From: Prionace glauca
Lineage: Eukaryota; Chordata; Chondrichthyes; Carcharhiniformes; Carcharhinidae
DNA length: 64,000 nucleotides
NCBI GenBank assembly: GCA_037974335.1
Contig: CM075740.1
Coordinates: 12,483,071-12,547,070 of the forward strand
Direction of reading: 5' to 3'
Below the pieces are notes generated by a model that made no database searches, was not told the DNA's origin, and saw only the letters and a program-made list of their open reading frames with translations. Of the stretch, positions 10,620 to 22,447 are shown piece after piece (positions within the stretch are counted from its first letter, which is position 1; every line of letters begins with the position of its first letter). A program made the translations under genes and the position numbers.

Positions 10620-11420
10620 ACGGTAATGAGACCAATCACTGGTTCATCTGATTTCGCACAATGACGAAAGCCTGACGGCACTTCCTCCAAAACTGTAACA
10701 CTTAGTGAGTTAGGTCCAACAATCGAGGACCTTGATTTAATTCTAATCCAAAAGCTGTAACTACGGCCTGAGCCACTTTCCCGTCGCTGGACTGCTGTCC
10801 AGATAGCGTGGTCAGCTTCCCGTGTGGAGTTGAAACCGTTTGAGCCGAGAGGGGAGAACCTCGCAGGGTGAAACTGCCAGAGAAACTGTATCTACACTGC
10901 TCAGGATTATAAAAATTTCATCAGTAAAAACATGATGGTAAAACTGATCAACATTTCTTCCCACCGGAACACAATAGAGCAAATTTAATCTTTGTTCAGC
11001 TTTTCTAATACTATTTCTTATTTTAACTGGCAACGCAGATTCCCAATGTGGAAACACGGCAGCTAAAAATAACAGGGTTATTTTCAACAATGTATTTATT
11101 ATGAGCCAAGATGTCATTAATGGCCCTCTGGGACACATTGTGAAATATAATGCGCATGTATTGAATTGTTGTCTATAAAATTGAACAGAGTCAACTCCAG
11201 TTCAACACCAGTCAGTCATTAAAAGTGAACTTCACTTTTTAGATCCAAACGTCCCATCGATCTCCCTCCTTCGCCTTTCCTTGCATGAACACACAAAGGA
11301 AAGGGATCTATTTATTGTATTTAATGAATGACAAGATTTAGATTTTTTTTTTGGAAAATCATAATGCGTCAACCAAATCAATACTCCAACACTGCTCAAC
11401 CTATTTTATTTTTAAAACAG

Positions 11421-11743
11421 GTCCGCAGAAACCATCTGTCTCCCTCCTCCCACCTTCACCGGATCAAATCACAGCGAAGAACACGGCGACCCTGGTGTGT
11501 TTGGTGAGCGGTTTTAAACCGGGCGCTGCGGAGATTGAATGGACTGTAGATGGCAGCGTCAGAGGGAATGGGGTTCAGACCAGTCGGATCCAGCAGGACG
11601 CGGACAATACGTTCAGTGTGAGCAGTTATCTGACTCTGTCAGCCTCAGAGTGGAACTCACACGAGCTTTACTCCTGTGTGGTCAAACACGAGGCTCTAGC
11701 AAACCCACTTCAAACAAGCATCTCCAGTTCCAGCTGTATGTAA
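11421..11743 (+). CDS. Ig light chain gene 1: constant-domain exon
   Basis: A single C1-set constant domain of 106 residues with a TAA stop, spliced to the VJ exon at 8797 (phase 1; the junction codon reads AGT, Ser). In C-domain numbering it shows the PSVSLLPPS strand at 4-12, Cys26 in TLVCLVSGF, Trp40 in EIEWTVDG, the SSYLTLSASEW segment, and Cys85 in LYSCVVKHEAL. A penultimate Cys105 is the expected heavy-chain disulfide partner. The acceptor is the CAG at 11418-11420, and the J-C intron is 2623 bp. Using unit B as outgroup, this copy carries several derived replacements that gene 3 lacks: Pro13, Gln52 and Ser102. Framework cysteines and tryptophan are kept and no stop or frameshift is present, so it should be functional. 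Confidence 0.93.
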
Positions 11744-13375
11744 CTTCAGAAACTGCTGTCGGCCCAGCTGCGAATGTTTGTTCATTTCGGTTCATCTCTT
11801 TCATGTGACAAAAAGAGTAGAAATTGATCGTATTTCAGAAATTTAAGAAAATGACCACCGCGGCTGGAGCTTCGGGTTTTAACAATTGCTCTTTTAAAAG
11901 GGTCTTCAGTCGGAACATTGCCGTGTTTAGTGAATCGTCGTTGTTTATCAATTTACATTTATGTATCCGATAATCATAATTAAACTGCAACAATTCGGTT
12001 ATTGCAATTTAAGTGTCTACTTACTCTCAGACATTTAGATAAAACTGTTCAATAAAATAATTCAGATCAAATGCAATACGACTCACCGTATCCTTTATTG
12101 CTATTTTCAAGGTCAGTCAAATTTAATACTTTTTCGGTATTATTCCGCCTTCCGTAACATATTATATTGAAAACCTTTTATTTTCAGCTGTGGAATCTAA
12201 GCTATTGCTTGTATTCTCTGTTGGTGGGGTCACCGAGATAACCGGTACTACCCAAGCTTTAGACCATGCAAGACTCACGAAGCCAGTATCTCTGCATTAA
12301 AGACGTAACTTTATTTAAAGCAAAAGTCGCCAGGAGTTCGTCAAAGAGTTAAGTAGCTCTGACTTAGCGCAGCAAAACCTCTCCGATGAATCTAACATAT
12401 GCAATCAAAAACAAATCAATCTTAGTTTTTTCACATATGAATCATTTGCGCCTTTCAGTAACTTTGAATCAATTATTTTCCAGATGTACAAATCAACAGT
12501 AATAAACGTCAGATACCCAACTACATTCTACCTCTCAGCATAATGGTATTTAATTAGTCCGAGGAATCTGGAAGGTAATTCCGACTGGACTGAGTCTGCA
12601 TCCTGGTTGCTTAAGTAACCTAAGACATTTAGTCCAGAGTTCAAATGAACGGTCTCACGAGTTCCCTTAACGTTCACTGTACACCCAACTAACTCGACAC
12701 CCCATCTGGACACCAGTCTACCTCGTCCGGACAATGAATAAACCTGCTCATGATATGTGCATCTCATATGTGTAAATTGTTTCTTGTTAACCGATAAACT
12801 TATCTTAACAGTTATTTAACTGAATGCTGCTGGTTCTGTCAGTGCCTTAATGTCTACTGGTTCAAAAATCTTACACCCCATTAAGGGTTCCAGGTACACA
12901 CTCTTTCACCAAATCTCAGAAACCTTTTTGTTACCCCTTACAGTGTTTAAAGCTCCTTGCATCTGGCTTCACTCTATTTCCCTGCTGATATACACATTAA
13001 AGTTTTCTGGAAAAAAGAGCCACCCCTGTTACAGAGTCTGGTGAAATACGATTGCCGTAATAGTGAAAGGCTCTTTATGAATTACCTTTGTGCGTCAGAT
13101 AATATTAATTAAAATGCAACAAATCAAATCAATCAAAGCAATATGGTCATTGTAGCTTCAGTTTTGGACCAGTGTTAGAATCTCCAAATAAAACTGATGA
13201 ATAAATGAACTGACCTAAGATCAAATGCAATACGTATTTACCTGTCTCTTATTGATGAAGAAAATTTGCCAAATCTAATACTCCATAGGGATTAGTAAAG
13301 ATAAGTCAGTAAACAAGATGTGAACTTATCCGGAAACAAATTTCGCCACTGTTATAGAGTCATGTGAAATACTCA
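11744..13375. other. 3' UTR and spacer after gene 1
   Basis: Holds the gene 1 3' UTR up to about 12070, then AT-rich non-coding DNA that aligns with units B and C. No gene is seen in either strand. Confidence 0.5.
12051..12056 (+). terminator. Candidate polyadenylation signal, gene 1
   Basis: AATAAA about 310 bp after the stop codon of the constant exon. It is kept at the same relative place in units B and C. It is the first such hexamer I found in the sense direction, giving a 3' UTR of ordinary length. Confidence 0.6.
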
Positions 13376-13485
13376 AAGTCATAGCACTTAACAGCACAGA
13401 AAGAAGCCCTTTGGCCCACCGTGACTGCACCGACCATCATGCACCAGCCTATTGTAATCCCATTTCCATATACAAAGAGTTGTAA
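13376..13485. repeat. Interspersed repeat (GGCCCACCGTGACTGCACCG type)
   Basis: Resembles the short element at 38711-38817 and the one at 14925-15045: a run about an ACAGAAAGAAGCCCTTTGGCCC motif, then CATTTCCATATAC. Counterparts lie near 33150 (B) and 51858 (C). Family not named. Confidence 0.45.
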
Positions 13486-13779
13486 GGTCGGAGTTTTGGG
13501 GTTTTCAGAGTTCAGCAAAGGAGGACCAAGAAATTCATGAGGTCAGAGCAAAGATTTGACTGGCAAGAGTCCTAAATACAACTTGTAACTTCATCTAAAC
13601 ATATAGAGATAAGAAGTTATCCATTGATATAAATGTGTGGTTAGCGGCAAAAATTGGTGAAATCATAAGGAATTACGAAAGAGAATCAATCCAAAGATAA
13701 TTAGAAATCAATGTTTCAGCAAGAACGAAGAAGTTAAATAAATCAGTGTAAGACAAGAAGTTGTAGATGTGAAAATAAT

Positions 13780-14010
13780 GAGAATAAATCGTGACAAATC
13801 CCATGGGACTGAGGTTCCACAGCATATAGTTTAACCGAGGTAACTGCAAGGAGATATTGTAGTCAAACTTCCGGAATCCCTTGATTCTGCAATAGTTCTC
13901 GAAGGTTGGAATGTGGCAAAGTCAATCCTGATATTTATGAAAGGAGGGGAAAAAATTGTGGAATCAGAGGACAGTGAGTCTCGCACCAGGCGCAGGCAAA
14001 AATCTAGAAC
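13780..14010 (+). mobile_element. Ancient LINE reverse transcriptase fragment (unit A)
   Basis: A decayed frame around 13903-13990 reads WNVAKSILIFMKGGEKIV, resembling the WKxAxVTPxFKKG box of CR1/L2 reverse transcriptases. Repeated in unit C near 52262-52492 and missing in B. Low information content. Confidence 0.35.
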
Positions 14011-14235
14011 CTTAAATTGGTGAATGGACAGAAAACAGGAAACAGGAACAAATTGGTCATTATCGCGTTGGTTGCGTTTCGAGAGCAGTGTTTGGACAGG
14101 ATCAAGACTTGCACCCCCACAATGTGCAACATATTTATAATATTTCAATTTTCTACGCACAGAGCTGTGGAATCGCAGTCACTGTGTTTATTCAAGCCGG
14201 AGATTTATTTTGACTTATTAAGCTAATTATCGAAT

Positions 14236-14358
14236 TTGGGGGTAGCGCAGGAAGGTGGTCTTGAGGTAGATGATCTGTTCATGACCTTGCTGAATGGCGC
14301 AACAGATTCGAAGGGCAAAAGGTCATCTTCCTGCTCCTCTTTTTTATGTCCTTATGTC
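14236..14358 (+). mobile_element. CR1-type 3' tail (unit A)
   Basis: GATGATCTGTTCATGACCTT, then ATTCGAAGGGCAAAAGGTCA and a TTTTATGTCCTTATGTCC end match the 3' tails of the CR1 copies here. Counterparts at 35488-35588 (B, truncated at a deletion junction) and 52725-52847 (C). Confidence 0.55.
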
Positions 14359-14924
14359 CAGGCTATTAAGTGTTTTCTGGTGTTGATGACAGATGAGGGA
14401 AAACGAAGTAATTTAACTTTCATTCGCTTGGCCCACGTTGATCAATCACAAGATGAAGAAGTTTGCTAAAACCAGGTTAAAAACTGTCAGAACAAGACTT
14501 TAATAGAAACAATGCAAGGTTTCAATCCATCCTTTGCTTGAGCGTGTGACTGCTGATTTTGGCTTCATCACAGATATCCACATTCAATTGCACGGCCTGT
14601 TTGCCAATGCGCTGTTTGACCAATCACGGTTCTGAAAGCTGCAAACCTGCTCTATCTCCTGTGCCAGCTGAAGAACTCTGTCTAGGTTCTACTAATGACG
14701 GTACAGCATTTAGCAATTAGATTGATGAATCCCATCGGCGTTGGACAAAGAAAATTAAACCTGGTACATTGTTTCCTGGCCACTGAACCTGATTTACAGC
14801 ATTTCGACAGAATTGCATTCTTAAATCATGCCATTCTGTTGACTATGACATCCTTCAGAAGAGACATGAAACCGTGTCTCCCTTTTCTATCTCATGTAGA
14901 TGTGATTTTTTAGTGAATGAACAC

Positions 14925-15045
14925 TATAGCACAGGAACAGACCCTTCAGCCCAACAAGTCTGTGTCGATATAGGAGCCCTCAAATCTAATATTTTCTTGT
15001 CCCTACGTGGTCCATATGTCTCCATTAAAGAACATAAATCCATGA
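14925..15045. repeat. Short interspersed repeat (unit A)
   Basis: ACAGGAACAGACCCTTCAGC followed by a TTTTCTTGTCCCTACGTGGT region, a common SINE-like layout in this window (compare 38711-38817). Same element in unit C near 53414-53534. No coding signal. Confidence 0.4.
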
Positions 15046-15789
15046 AATCCATCAATGAAAGTATACAAAAACAATTTTCCCTCCAATGAACATCACTGGA
15101 AATGATTATGCTGTGATGATGTTTCTGCTTGCGGAAGTTTGATGTGCACAAGTTTTCTGCCGTGATCCCTGTATCACAACAGTGACTACACTTCAAAACT
15201 ACATTGATTGTGAAGAGCGTCAGGACGTCCTGATATCGCGAAAGGCGCCATGGAATTGTAATGAGGAGAATTGTCAGGAGGAGAATTGTCAGGGGAAAGA
15301 TGAGTTGAGTGGGATTTCACGGATCTCCTTTCTAAGGCGCCATTCAGCCTTGATCGGCTGATCCGCCTCCTTCTGTATGTACTACTGCTCCATGATTGCA
15401 AATGATCCATTCGAGGGATGGTATGGAATTGTGAGAGAGGAAGCGTCCAAAAACATTTTTTTTGCCGTGAAGGAAACGTGGGAAAGAAACTCATGATCGC
15501 CTCATATTACTGATGCTCTCTAAATAAAGGAATGTGTTCATTTCAATTAAATTCTGGAACCAGCTTCTTCGAACTTTCCAACGCGCCGTTAAGGAACAGA
15601 CTCCACTTTGAGCAATGCATGAACGCTACCCAGATTGATTCAATCTCATGGAGGTGCACAATACGTGATCTCTCCTATTCCTGAGTCCTGATACCGGCGC
15701 GTAATTGATACTCAATTCCTTGTTAATAACGTACTTCCCAAATGAGAGCAAATGATGGCCAAACAGCTGTGAAAACCCAATAGTGGCGC

Positions 15790-16130
15790 ATTGTTTTTTA
15801 TTCATTCGTGGGACACGGACGTCGCTGGAAGCCTAGCACTTATTGTCCATCCCTAGTTGCCCTTGATCAGATGGAAGTTGGGAATTAGCCACGTTGCTGC
15901 GGCCCTTGTGTCACATGTAGGCCTGACCAGGCAAAGACGGCAGATTTCCTTCCCTAAAGGTACATTAGTGAATCAGATGGGGTTTTCCAACAATCGTTTC
16001 ATGTTTCTCAATTGCAGGCTTTTTTAATTGCACCAACTGCCGTAGCGGGATTCGAACCGTTGGCCACAGGACATGAGCTGAGTTTCTGGATTAATAGTCC
16101 AGCGATAATAACACTTGACAATCGATCCAT
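15790..16130 (-). mobile_element. Composite SINE-like repeat with reversed tRNA head
   Basis: TTTATTCATTCGTGGGACAC ... TTGTCCATCCCTAGTTGCCC at the left, and a reversed B-box-like GGGATTCGAACC near 16048-16059 with TTAATAGTCCAGCGATAATA at the right. This suggests a tRNA-derived head at the right end (minus strand). Unit C counterpart is 54279-54619. Confidence 0.5.
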
Positions 16131-16429
16131 AGCCAGACCAATTGCTTCCAAAAGATCTTAATGTAGGAAACTGCAGGAGCTCTGGCAGAAATAACCGAGA
16201 AATTGCTGAATACTGGGGCGGTGTCTGGGCACGGGACAAAAGCAGGTTAATTATTTCAATGGTAGAAAAAGTGATTCATGGAAACACATGTGTTGAGTCT
16301 GCCGTCCATTGTGTGGAAAATTCGGGAAACATTTATTAAAGATAATATCATCGAGCGTCTGTTCAGAAAGCAGATCTACAAATATAGGACATTAGAAACA
16401 TGACCGAGAAGCCATTAACCTAACTTATT

Positions 16430-16560
16430 GTGTTTCTTTGGTAAAGGGCTTTGGTAACTGCAAAGTCTGGTACTTGGATTTCGGAGAGACATTTGATAAA
16501 GATCCTGCGGAAAGATTGGGACTGGAATTGAAGAATGCAGTAACGATTTGAAATATGTCA
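16430..16560 (+). mobile_element. Ancient LINE RT fragment with LDF motif
   Basis: A frame near 16466-16510 reads VWYLDFGETFDKDPAE, a decayed form of the VxxLDFxKAFDxVPH box of CR1-clade reverse transcriptases. Same in unit C near 54920-55050. It is too short to place in a subfamily. Confidence 0.4.
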
Positions 16561-17889
16561 CAACGGACAGTCTTACTCCCACTTGAAGAGGGGTGCACAG
16601 GACTCCCCTATCATACCTCTCCAAGTCAGACCATAACAGACCTTTGTATTTTGGGTGGTGGGGGTGGACGAGGGGTGCGGGTGGAGCTATGGGTGGTGGG
16701 GTCTGTATTAAACGAAGATGAAGTTAGCTGTCTGTGATTAATCGTTTTCGTGTTGTTATCAAATAACTTAATCTGGCTAGATTCCGTGCGTTTAAAACAA
16801 GAAAAAAGGTTAACTTGCGTGGATATAAAATCCCACCCAGGTAAAGGGATATTTCAGAAGGTAAATCTCAATTTCGGAATATGCTCACCCCACACAATAA
16901 AACACGCTGAATTACCAAGCTTTGCAGTAGGCGGCTATTTCCTTAGTCAAGTTAAAATTCAATGCTATAAGGAAAAGTAAAGGAAAATATCACTGTGACG
17001 AGTATTTTACTAGTATCTGTGGCTGTCAGATTTTCTTCATGTTGGTCTTGGGATTCCAGGAATTGAAATCCATCTAAAAATGCATTTCCACAGAGAATTG
17101 ATTTTAATTGATGGTGCTGTATTTCGGCTCACTGGCACATTGATCTCCGATACCTGTTGTCGCAGCTTGTATTCTGTATTCTGTTATTTGAGTCACCTGA
17201 CCTCTCTCGCATTAATCATCTCAGCTGATACCAGAACACATATCCGTAAAATCCCTGTCATCAGCTAGATCAGATTCATTATGCATCTTGATGAGACAGG
17301 AGGATTGCGTGTCTATTTAACTTTTGTACTGGTCGTCGTTCTGAGTCTGAGTAACAGATCGCATTATGGAAATATACGTTTGAGGGGCGGCACATTTTCG
17401 GTAATTATTTTAAAGTAGTTCTTGAAATCGGCAGTGTTACATTCCATGAAGGTGTCTTAGTTGTATTCCTCATCGGAACTGTCCGTAAAACTGGTCATCT
17501 GGTAATACCAGGCTCCAGGTGACTTGCGGCAGCCATCTTTATTCAGTGACTCAGTTTGTTTTGTAAACATATTTTAAACAGTTGAATATGAATTCAATCA
17601 GCTGATAAATTGAATGATTAACATCACGCACATCCAATTAACATGATCTTGAGAATAAATAATTGTTAATCACGAGATTCCGGAGGCCTGTGTCCCAAAG
17701 ATTTTCGTCATCCTTGGAATATTACCCACGTGTGCAATATGGGAGGATGTATTTTGTTTAATACTTTTATATGCGACCTGAGCTGGGAGTCAAGGACACG
17801 ATGGCAAAAAGTCTAACTGAAAGTAGGTGAGGAAACAATGGACTCAGAAGCAAAACATATTCACCCTGGAGAGATTTTGAATGGGGCTT

Positions 17890-18160
17890 GGAATTTTGCA
17901 GACCTCCACAGATGAATTTCAATATAGAGAAATGTGAAGTGGGGAAAATAATTCAGGAGGGTACTCATATTTCTATAGCGATGAGGTAATGTGGGTACAA
18001 AATGAAAAATGAGAAAAAAGGGGTGCTCTCTTATTCATTGATAATAAGTCGAAGATTTCTCAATAATATTGGAAGCAGTGACTAATTCTAATGAGACTTT
18101 GGGTTCCTTTCAAGCGATCAACATCGAGGAGGAATAGAGTCATAACAGTATCGCTATTCA
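17890..18160 (+). mobile_element. Ancient LINE fragment (unit A)
   Basis: CAGATGAATTTCAATATAGA and onward translate as MNFNIEKCEV, resembling the WQMEFNPEKCEVMHFG segment of CR1 ORF2. Also in unit C near 56379-56649 and absent from B. Strongly decayed. Confidence 0.35.
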
Positions 18161-18207
18161 AGTCATCGGTAAATCCACACAGAGAATGCTGTGTGCACTT
18201 CTAATTA

Positions 18208-18382
18208 TGATGTGGCGATGCCGGCGTTGGACTGGGGTAAGCACAGTAAGAAGTCTCACAACACCAGGTTAAAGTTCAACAGATTTATTTGGTAGTACAA
18301 GCCACAAGCTTTCAGAGCGCTGTCCCTTCATCAGGTGACTCACCTGATGGACTTTAAACTGGTGTTGTGAGACTTCTTACTG
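18208..18382. mobile_element. Foldback/MITE-like element (unit A)
   Basis: Both ends carry the same 30-35-base sequence in opposite orientation: CAGTAAGAAGTCTCACAACA on the left and its complement TGTTGTGAGACTTCTTACTG on the right. Internally CACAAGCTTTCAGAGCGCTG is followed by a small CAGGTGACTCACCTG palindrome. It is non-coding and fits a non-autonomous DNA element. The left flank extends to GATGTGGCGATGCCGGCGTT. Shared with unit C. Confidence 0.6.
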
Positions 18383-18797
18383 TATAGTTCTAATTGCAAT
18401 AAGACAACATATATCATTGATATTGAGAGGATTCTGAATAGACCTTACGGAATGTGTAAGGATAGAGAGGTTGGAACATGAAGAACAATAATGCAAATTG
18501 AGCTTGCTCTAACTGCAAGTGAAAATGCTGACAGGCACTAGGATGTCTGCTTTTGGGACTCTAAATTTTTGCGGGTACCTTTCTCAGTGAATCAGTCGGT
18601 GTTGATATCATTACTCCTCAGGAATTTACAGTAATCCTGACGTCCACACATTTACAGTAGAGAGGCTGGTTCCATCCAGCAACCTGTAAGCCAGTTCCAG
18701 CTAGCAGACTCGAGGCATGAGTGCAGACATCTTAATGGAGTCAGTTAAAGTCATATTTTCACTGAATGAAGACGAAACATTCCCCAGAATAAATTCT

Positions 18798-19065
18798 CAC
18801 TGTGGCTCAGTGTTTAGCACTACTGCCTAAGAGCGCCAGGGACCCGGGTCAATAATTGTGCGGAATCTGCACGTTCTCTCCGTGTTTGCCTGGGTTTCGT
18901 CGGGTGCTCCAATTTCCCAAAGATGTGCTGGTTCGATGCATTGGCCTTTCTAAGTTCTACCTCAGTGTACTCGAATAGGCACCGTAGTAAGGCGACTAAT
19001 GGATTTGCGGAGTGATTTCATTGCAGTGTTAATGTAAGCCTATTGTGACACTAATAAATAAACTT
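18798..19065 (+). mobile_element. tRNA-derived SINE (unit A)
   Basis: A head CTGTGGCTCAGTGTTTAGCA and a degenerate B box (GACCCGGGTCAATAATT) are followed by a GGGTGCTCCAATTTCC core. The tail GTAAGCCTATTGTGACACTA and AATAAATAAACTT is of the same type as in the intronic SINE at 9391-9655. Confidence 0.75.
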
Positions 19066-20399
19066 AAACAATCCGATACAGTGTGGTAACTATAAGCTGA
19101 CAGTCACTTATAAATCTGTTGAATTGGATGTTGTTCAGGGAGAGGAAAGTCCTGAATTTGTTCAGATGTCGTAAGTAATTTATTTTCTGCGTATACTGTG
19201 TCGGTGAATTAATAGTTCCTATACATCACTGTCTTACATCATTACAGTCCTATTAGTGTGTATAAGTCGATTTATTATAGTAAATAGTCTTTAATAGTGC
19301 TGTACTCCGAATGGGCTGTCCACTGTTCTCGTTGGGTCGTGCACATTATTCCTCACACCGTTCCTGGAAACACATTTATACACACCCATTTCCCACTGGT
19401 TCGGTTGGGACATCCTCTCAGATAACATCAGCCAGGTTCCTGACAACTGCAATCAGCTCCAAACTGATGAATTTTCAAGAACTTCTGTTATTTCACCATT
19501 AGGCTCTCTGCTTACACTACTATTTACAGCTTCCTGAATGAGGTTTGTATCGGCTTTTAATGACGGGCGAATTTGTACTTCTTAATTTACTGTCTGTAAG
19601 AATAGTGTAATGCAATTGGCTCTTTACAATGTTTGGCGACATCACAGCAATGCACATCTAAATTTTTAAAGAATTATTCCGCAGAGGATCCGGTTGGCTG
19701 TCGTGCCGCTGACCACTATTGAATCTGCAGATTTAACGTTTACCACTGCAGGTTTCGGGTCTTCATATCCCTGCTGCCGGATTCAGCTGTCCACGGAGAC
19801 AGGCACCAGGATTATAGGCGAGTCGCAGAAGTGACAGCCCGATTGAAGTCATCATTTGACGGAACGGCCGTTGAAATCCTTTCAGTCCTCCGCGGGGCGC
19901 TTTCCAAAGTTCTAAACGAATTTAAAGGATTTAAAAAATAATGTTAAACATCTCAGTTGCTTTCATGGGTCTGCACACCTTTAACTTGATTTAAATAACG
20001 CGAAAAGCGTTGAATTAAACCATAAAATACTGACAGTTAAATAAATGGGGAAGGACATTTTGGAGAATTGTTGGCCAAGCAGAAGTGAATCATTTGATTG
20101 ACTTCAGAACCTGTTGCCTCGCAGAATGTGAATCAGAATAAATTGTTTCATAATGTAATGGATACAGATCTCAAAATTCGGCTTTGTGAACTTGAAACGA
20201 AACATCGCCGCGTCTTCGGTAATGGAAGGTTGAAGTCGTCCAAAAAAAATCAACACCTTAGCCTGGAAAGAAATTGACAGGCAGTGATTGAAAGTAGAAG
20301 CGTGCCATTTATTTACAGGAGAACAAGTGCCGTAAAACTATCAATGATTTGGGCGCTCTGCCAGGACATGGATATGAATCCACGATATTTGAACAAAAA

Positions 20400-21510
20400 A
20401 ATCTCAGTTTGATTGTAGAAAGTTAAAAGGCAATTGGATGTGCATGTTTCCTCATTTCGTAAGTGCCGAAAAATCCAGTTGTTTGAAGATAGTGCCACCC
20501 TTGACATCAACTGTAATCTCCACCTTCGTTGGCACAATGTGGACGTTTCAGTTTGTTTCTTTATCATTACGTTTGTCTCCATTAACTGTACAAGGGGTTT
20601 CAGAAGACAAGTTAGCAAGAAAATAAGGTTTTTTTCATTTATTGAGAAAATGGTTACCCATAATGCCTGGAGGCACTCAATGAACTGGGCGGTGTCGCCT
20701 TCGTGTCTGACCTCACTGAGGTGCCTAGGTAACTATTGGGAACCAGTAACGTGAGAGGAACCAGGGCTCAGACTAATGCTGGAACGTACAAACGACACGT
20801 CACTAACTGAGTGTTTGAACCATGTAAGAGAATGGAATATTTATTCATGTCACAAATATTTATAAACATTCCATTCTGACGGGTTCAGAGGTGTCCTTTG
20901 GCAGATAAGCTGGCGGTGTTGTGAGTGCCGTAAGAAATTCAATGCCTTGGAATTTGAGCCTTGGCATGTATATGAATCCATTGCTGTTCGTTATGCAATT
21001 TAAATCTTAGGTTACGAGGACACGTGATTTGAACTGTTCCTCATTTAAGATGTGGCAAATTTCCGTGGTTTTGAGATGGTGCTGACTTCTCACCAAATGT
21101 TGTGTCTAATTTTTATCCTCAGAGTGGAATTTTCCGTTTGCTTTAGTATGGTCAAAGCTGTCTCGAGTAACTGTAAAAAATGTATCAACATTTACTTTCA
21201 GAAGGAACGGTTGCCCATAATGTCAGGGGGCACCGTTTGCCCAGGGGCTGTGTTATTCTCCTGAATGACCGCATTGAATACCGGGAATTTGTCCGGTAAC
21301 TGTGGGGGGAGAGGGCGGGGATCATTCACCCTCAAGACGCCAGTGTTCATTCTAGTGTTATAATGCACAAACGGGATATCACTAACTGAATGTTTAAACT
21401 GTGTCTGAGGACGAACGTTCACTTCATCGATGAATAATTGCAAATATTTTCCTCTGCTGGATTCACAGTTGTCCTTGGACATACCAGTAGGTCATGGTGG
21501 TGAGTCAGTG
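20400..21510. repeat. Degenerate 560-580 bp tandem duplication (unit A)
   Basis: Two diverged copies in direct order. GGTTACCCATAATG at 20650 pairs with GGTTGCCCATAATG at 21206. CACTAACTGAGTGTTTGAAC near 20801 pairs with CACTAACTGAATGTTTAAAC near 21381. GTGTCCTTTGGCAGATAAGC pairs with TTGTCCTTGGACATACCAGT. Unit B retains only the end of the second copy. No function recognised. Confidence 0.55.
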
Positions 21511-21834
21511 GAAGAGGTGCTCCTTGGGGAACAGGGAAGAGAGTTTCAGAGGAACGAGATGTCGAAACTGTGCTGGTGGAGGAGAAACAGCATCATCGAA
21601 TGGAATAGAGGGATGTACAACCTGTGTGTGAAGGCAGGTGTAACGGTGCAGAGAGTCGTGTTCATTTTAAACATCCAAGTTCCTGAAAATGGGGCAATGT
21701 GTAAATACCAGGTCACGACTTTGAGGAACGCTGATGCCATGGCTTCAGTGGAAGAAAGTGCCACACCGCAGTCCAAACAGAAGGTGGCGAAGGTGCTGCA
21801 AATTTGCAAGTCCATGTTCCGGGGAATTCATTGA
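21430..21834 (+). other. Unassigned 134-codon open frame (unit A)
   Basis: An open frame beginning MNNCKYFPLLDSQLSLDIPV and containing a VEEVLLGEQGREFQRNE stretch. I do not recognise a domain. It is unchanged in unit C (59919-60323), but those units are too young for that to mean much. In unit B the frame stops early, at about codon 84 of its own frame (36162-36416). It overlaps the second copy of a degenerate tandem repeat. Most likely a chance frame in repeat DNA. Confidence 0.15.
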
Positions 21835-22447
21835 CATGTGGGAAATGCAAGACCCAATTTGAGAAATCAGAAAGGTCATCAGAATCAGTGGCCGGGAACT
21901 TCCTGCCCGAATGCGAGTTAAAATCGATCGTGCCCCGCACATGCGCGTCGGAACAACACGCAAGTTCCGGCGCATGCGCGGTCAAGGAGCACCAGTTTTG
22001 AACCTCTGATTGAGGTTTGCAAAGCTTCCGATATTGAAGCGTTGAGCTGCAATTGTGCCAAAACCTCCGTCACCTGCGCTGATGTTATTTTTTGCCCATA
22101 TTTATTTGCACACTTATTCTTTGGTTTAGCTGCACCGAGTAGAGGCAGCATGGGTGATTTTTTTGCAAATTTAAAAAAGATATTTAGCATATTTGGAATA
22201 CAAGGAAAGTAAGAGAAAGACCTTAAACATTTTGTCATGAGAATAATTCCAGTAATCAGTACGTTCTTATATAACGAAGCTAGAAAAAATTTCAGCATTT
22301 GGATGTTAGAATATACTTGCAACATTGTCTAACTCTATTGTAAGTGTCTGCCTGATTTAACGTTACAGGAGACAGAATCTGGAGGCATTTTCCACCACCG
22401 CTGTAAAGCTGATGCAGGAGTGAAAGAGTAAGTCTGTGTGTTAAATC

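Noticed and set aside
12190-12790. Minus-strand sequence with an AATAAA and a CTGGCTTCGTGAGTCTTGC-like stretch, possible decayed LTR
   Set aside because: No clear ends, no target duplication and no retroviral coding sequence nearby, so not called.
14017-14226. 69-codon frame repeated in unit C
   Set aside because: Interrupted by the CR1 insertion in unit B and overlapping decayed LINE sequence; no support as a gene.
19779-19936. Conserved frame of about 52 codons after an acceptor-like CTGCAG, shared with unit B (35640-35799)
   Set aside because: Between A and B I count about 9 replacement and 3 silent differences, and unit C has a stop near the end. That is no sign of protein selection.
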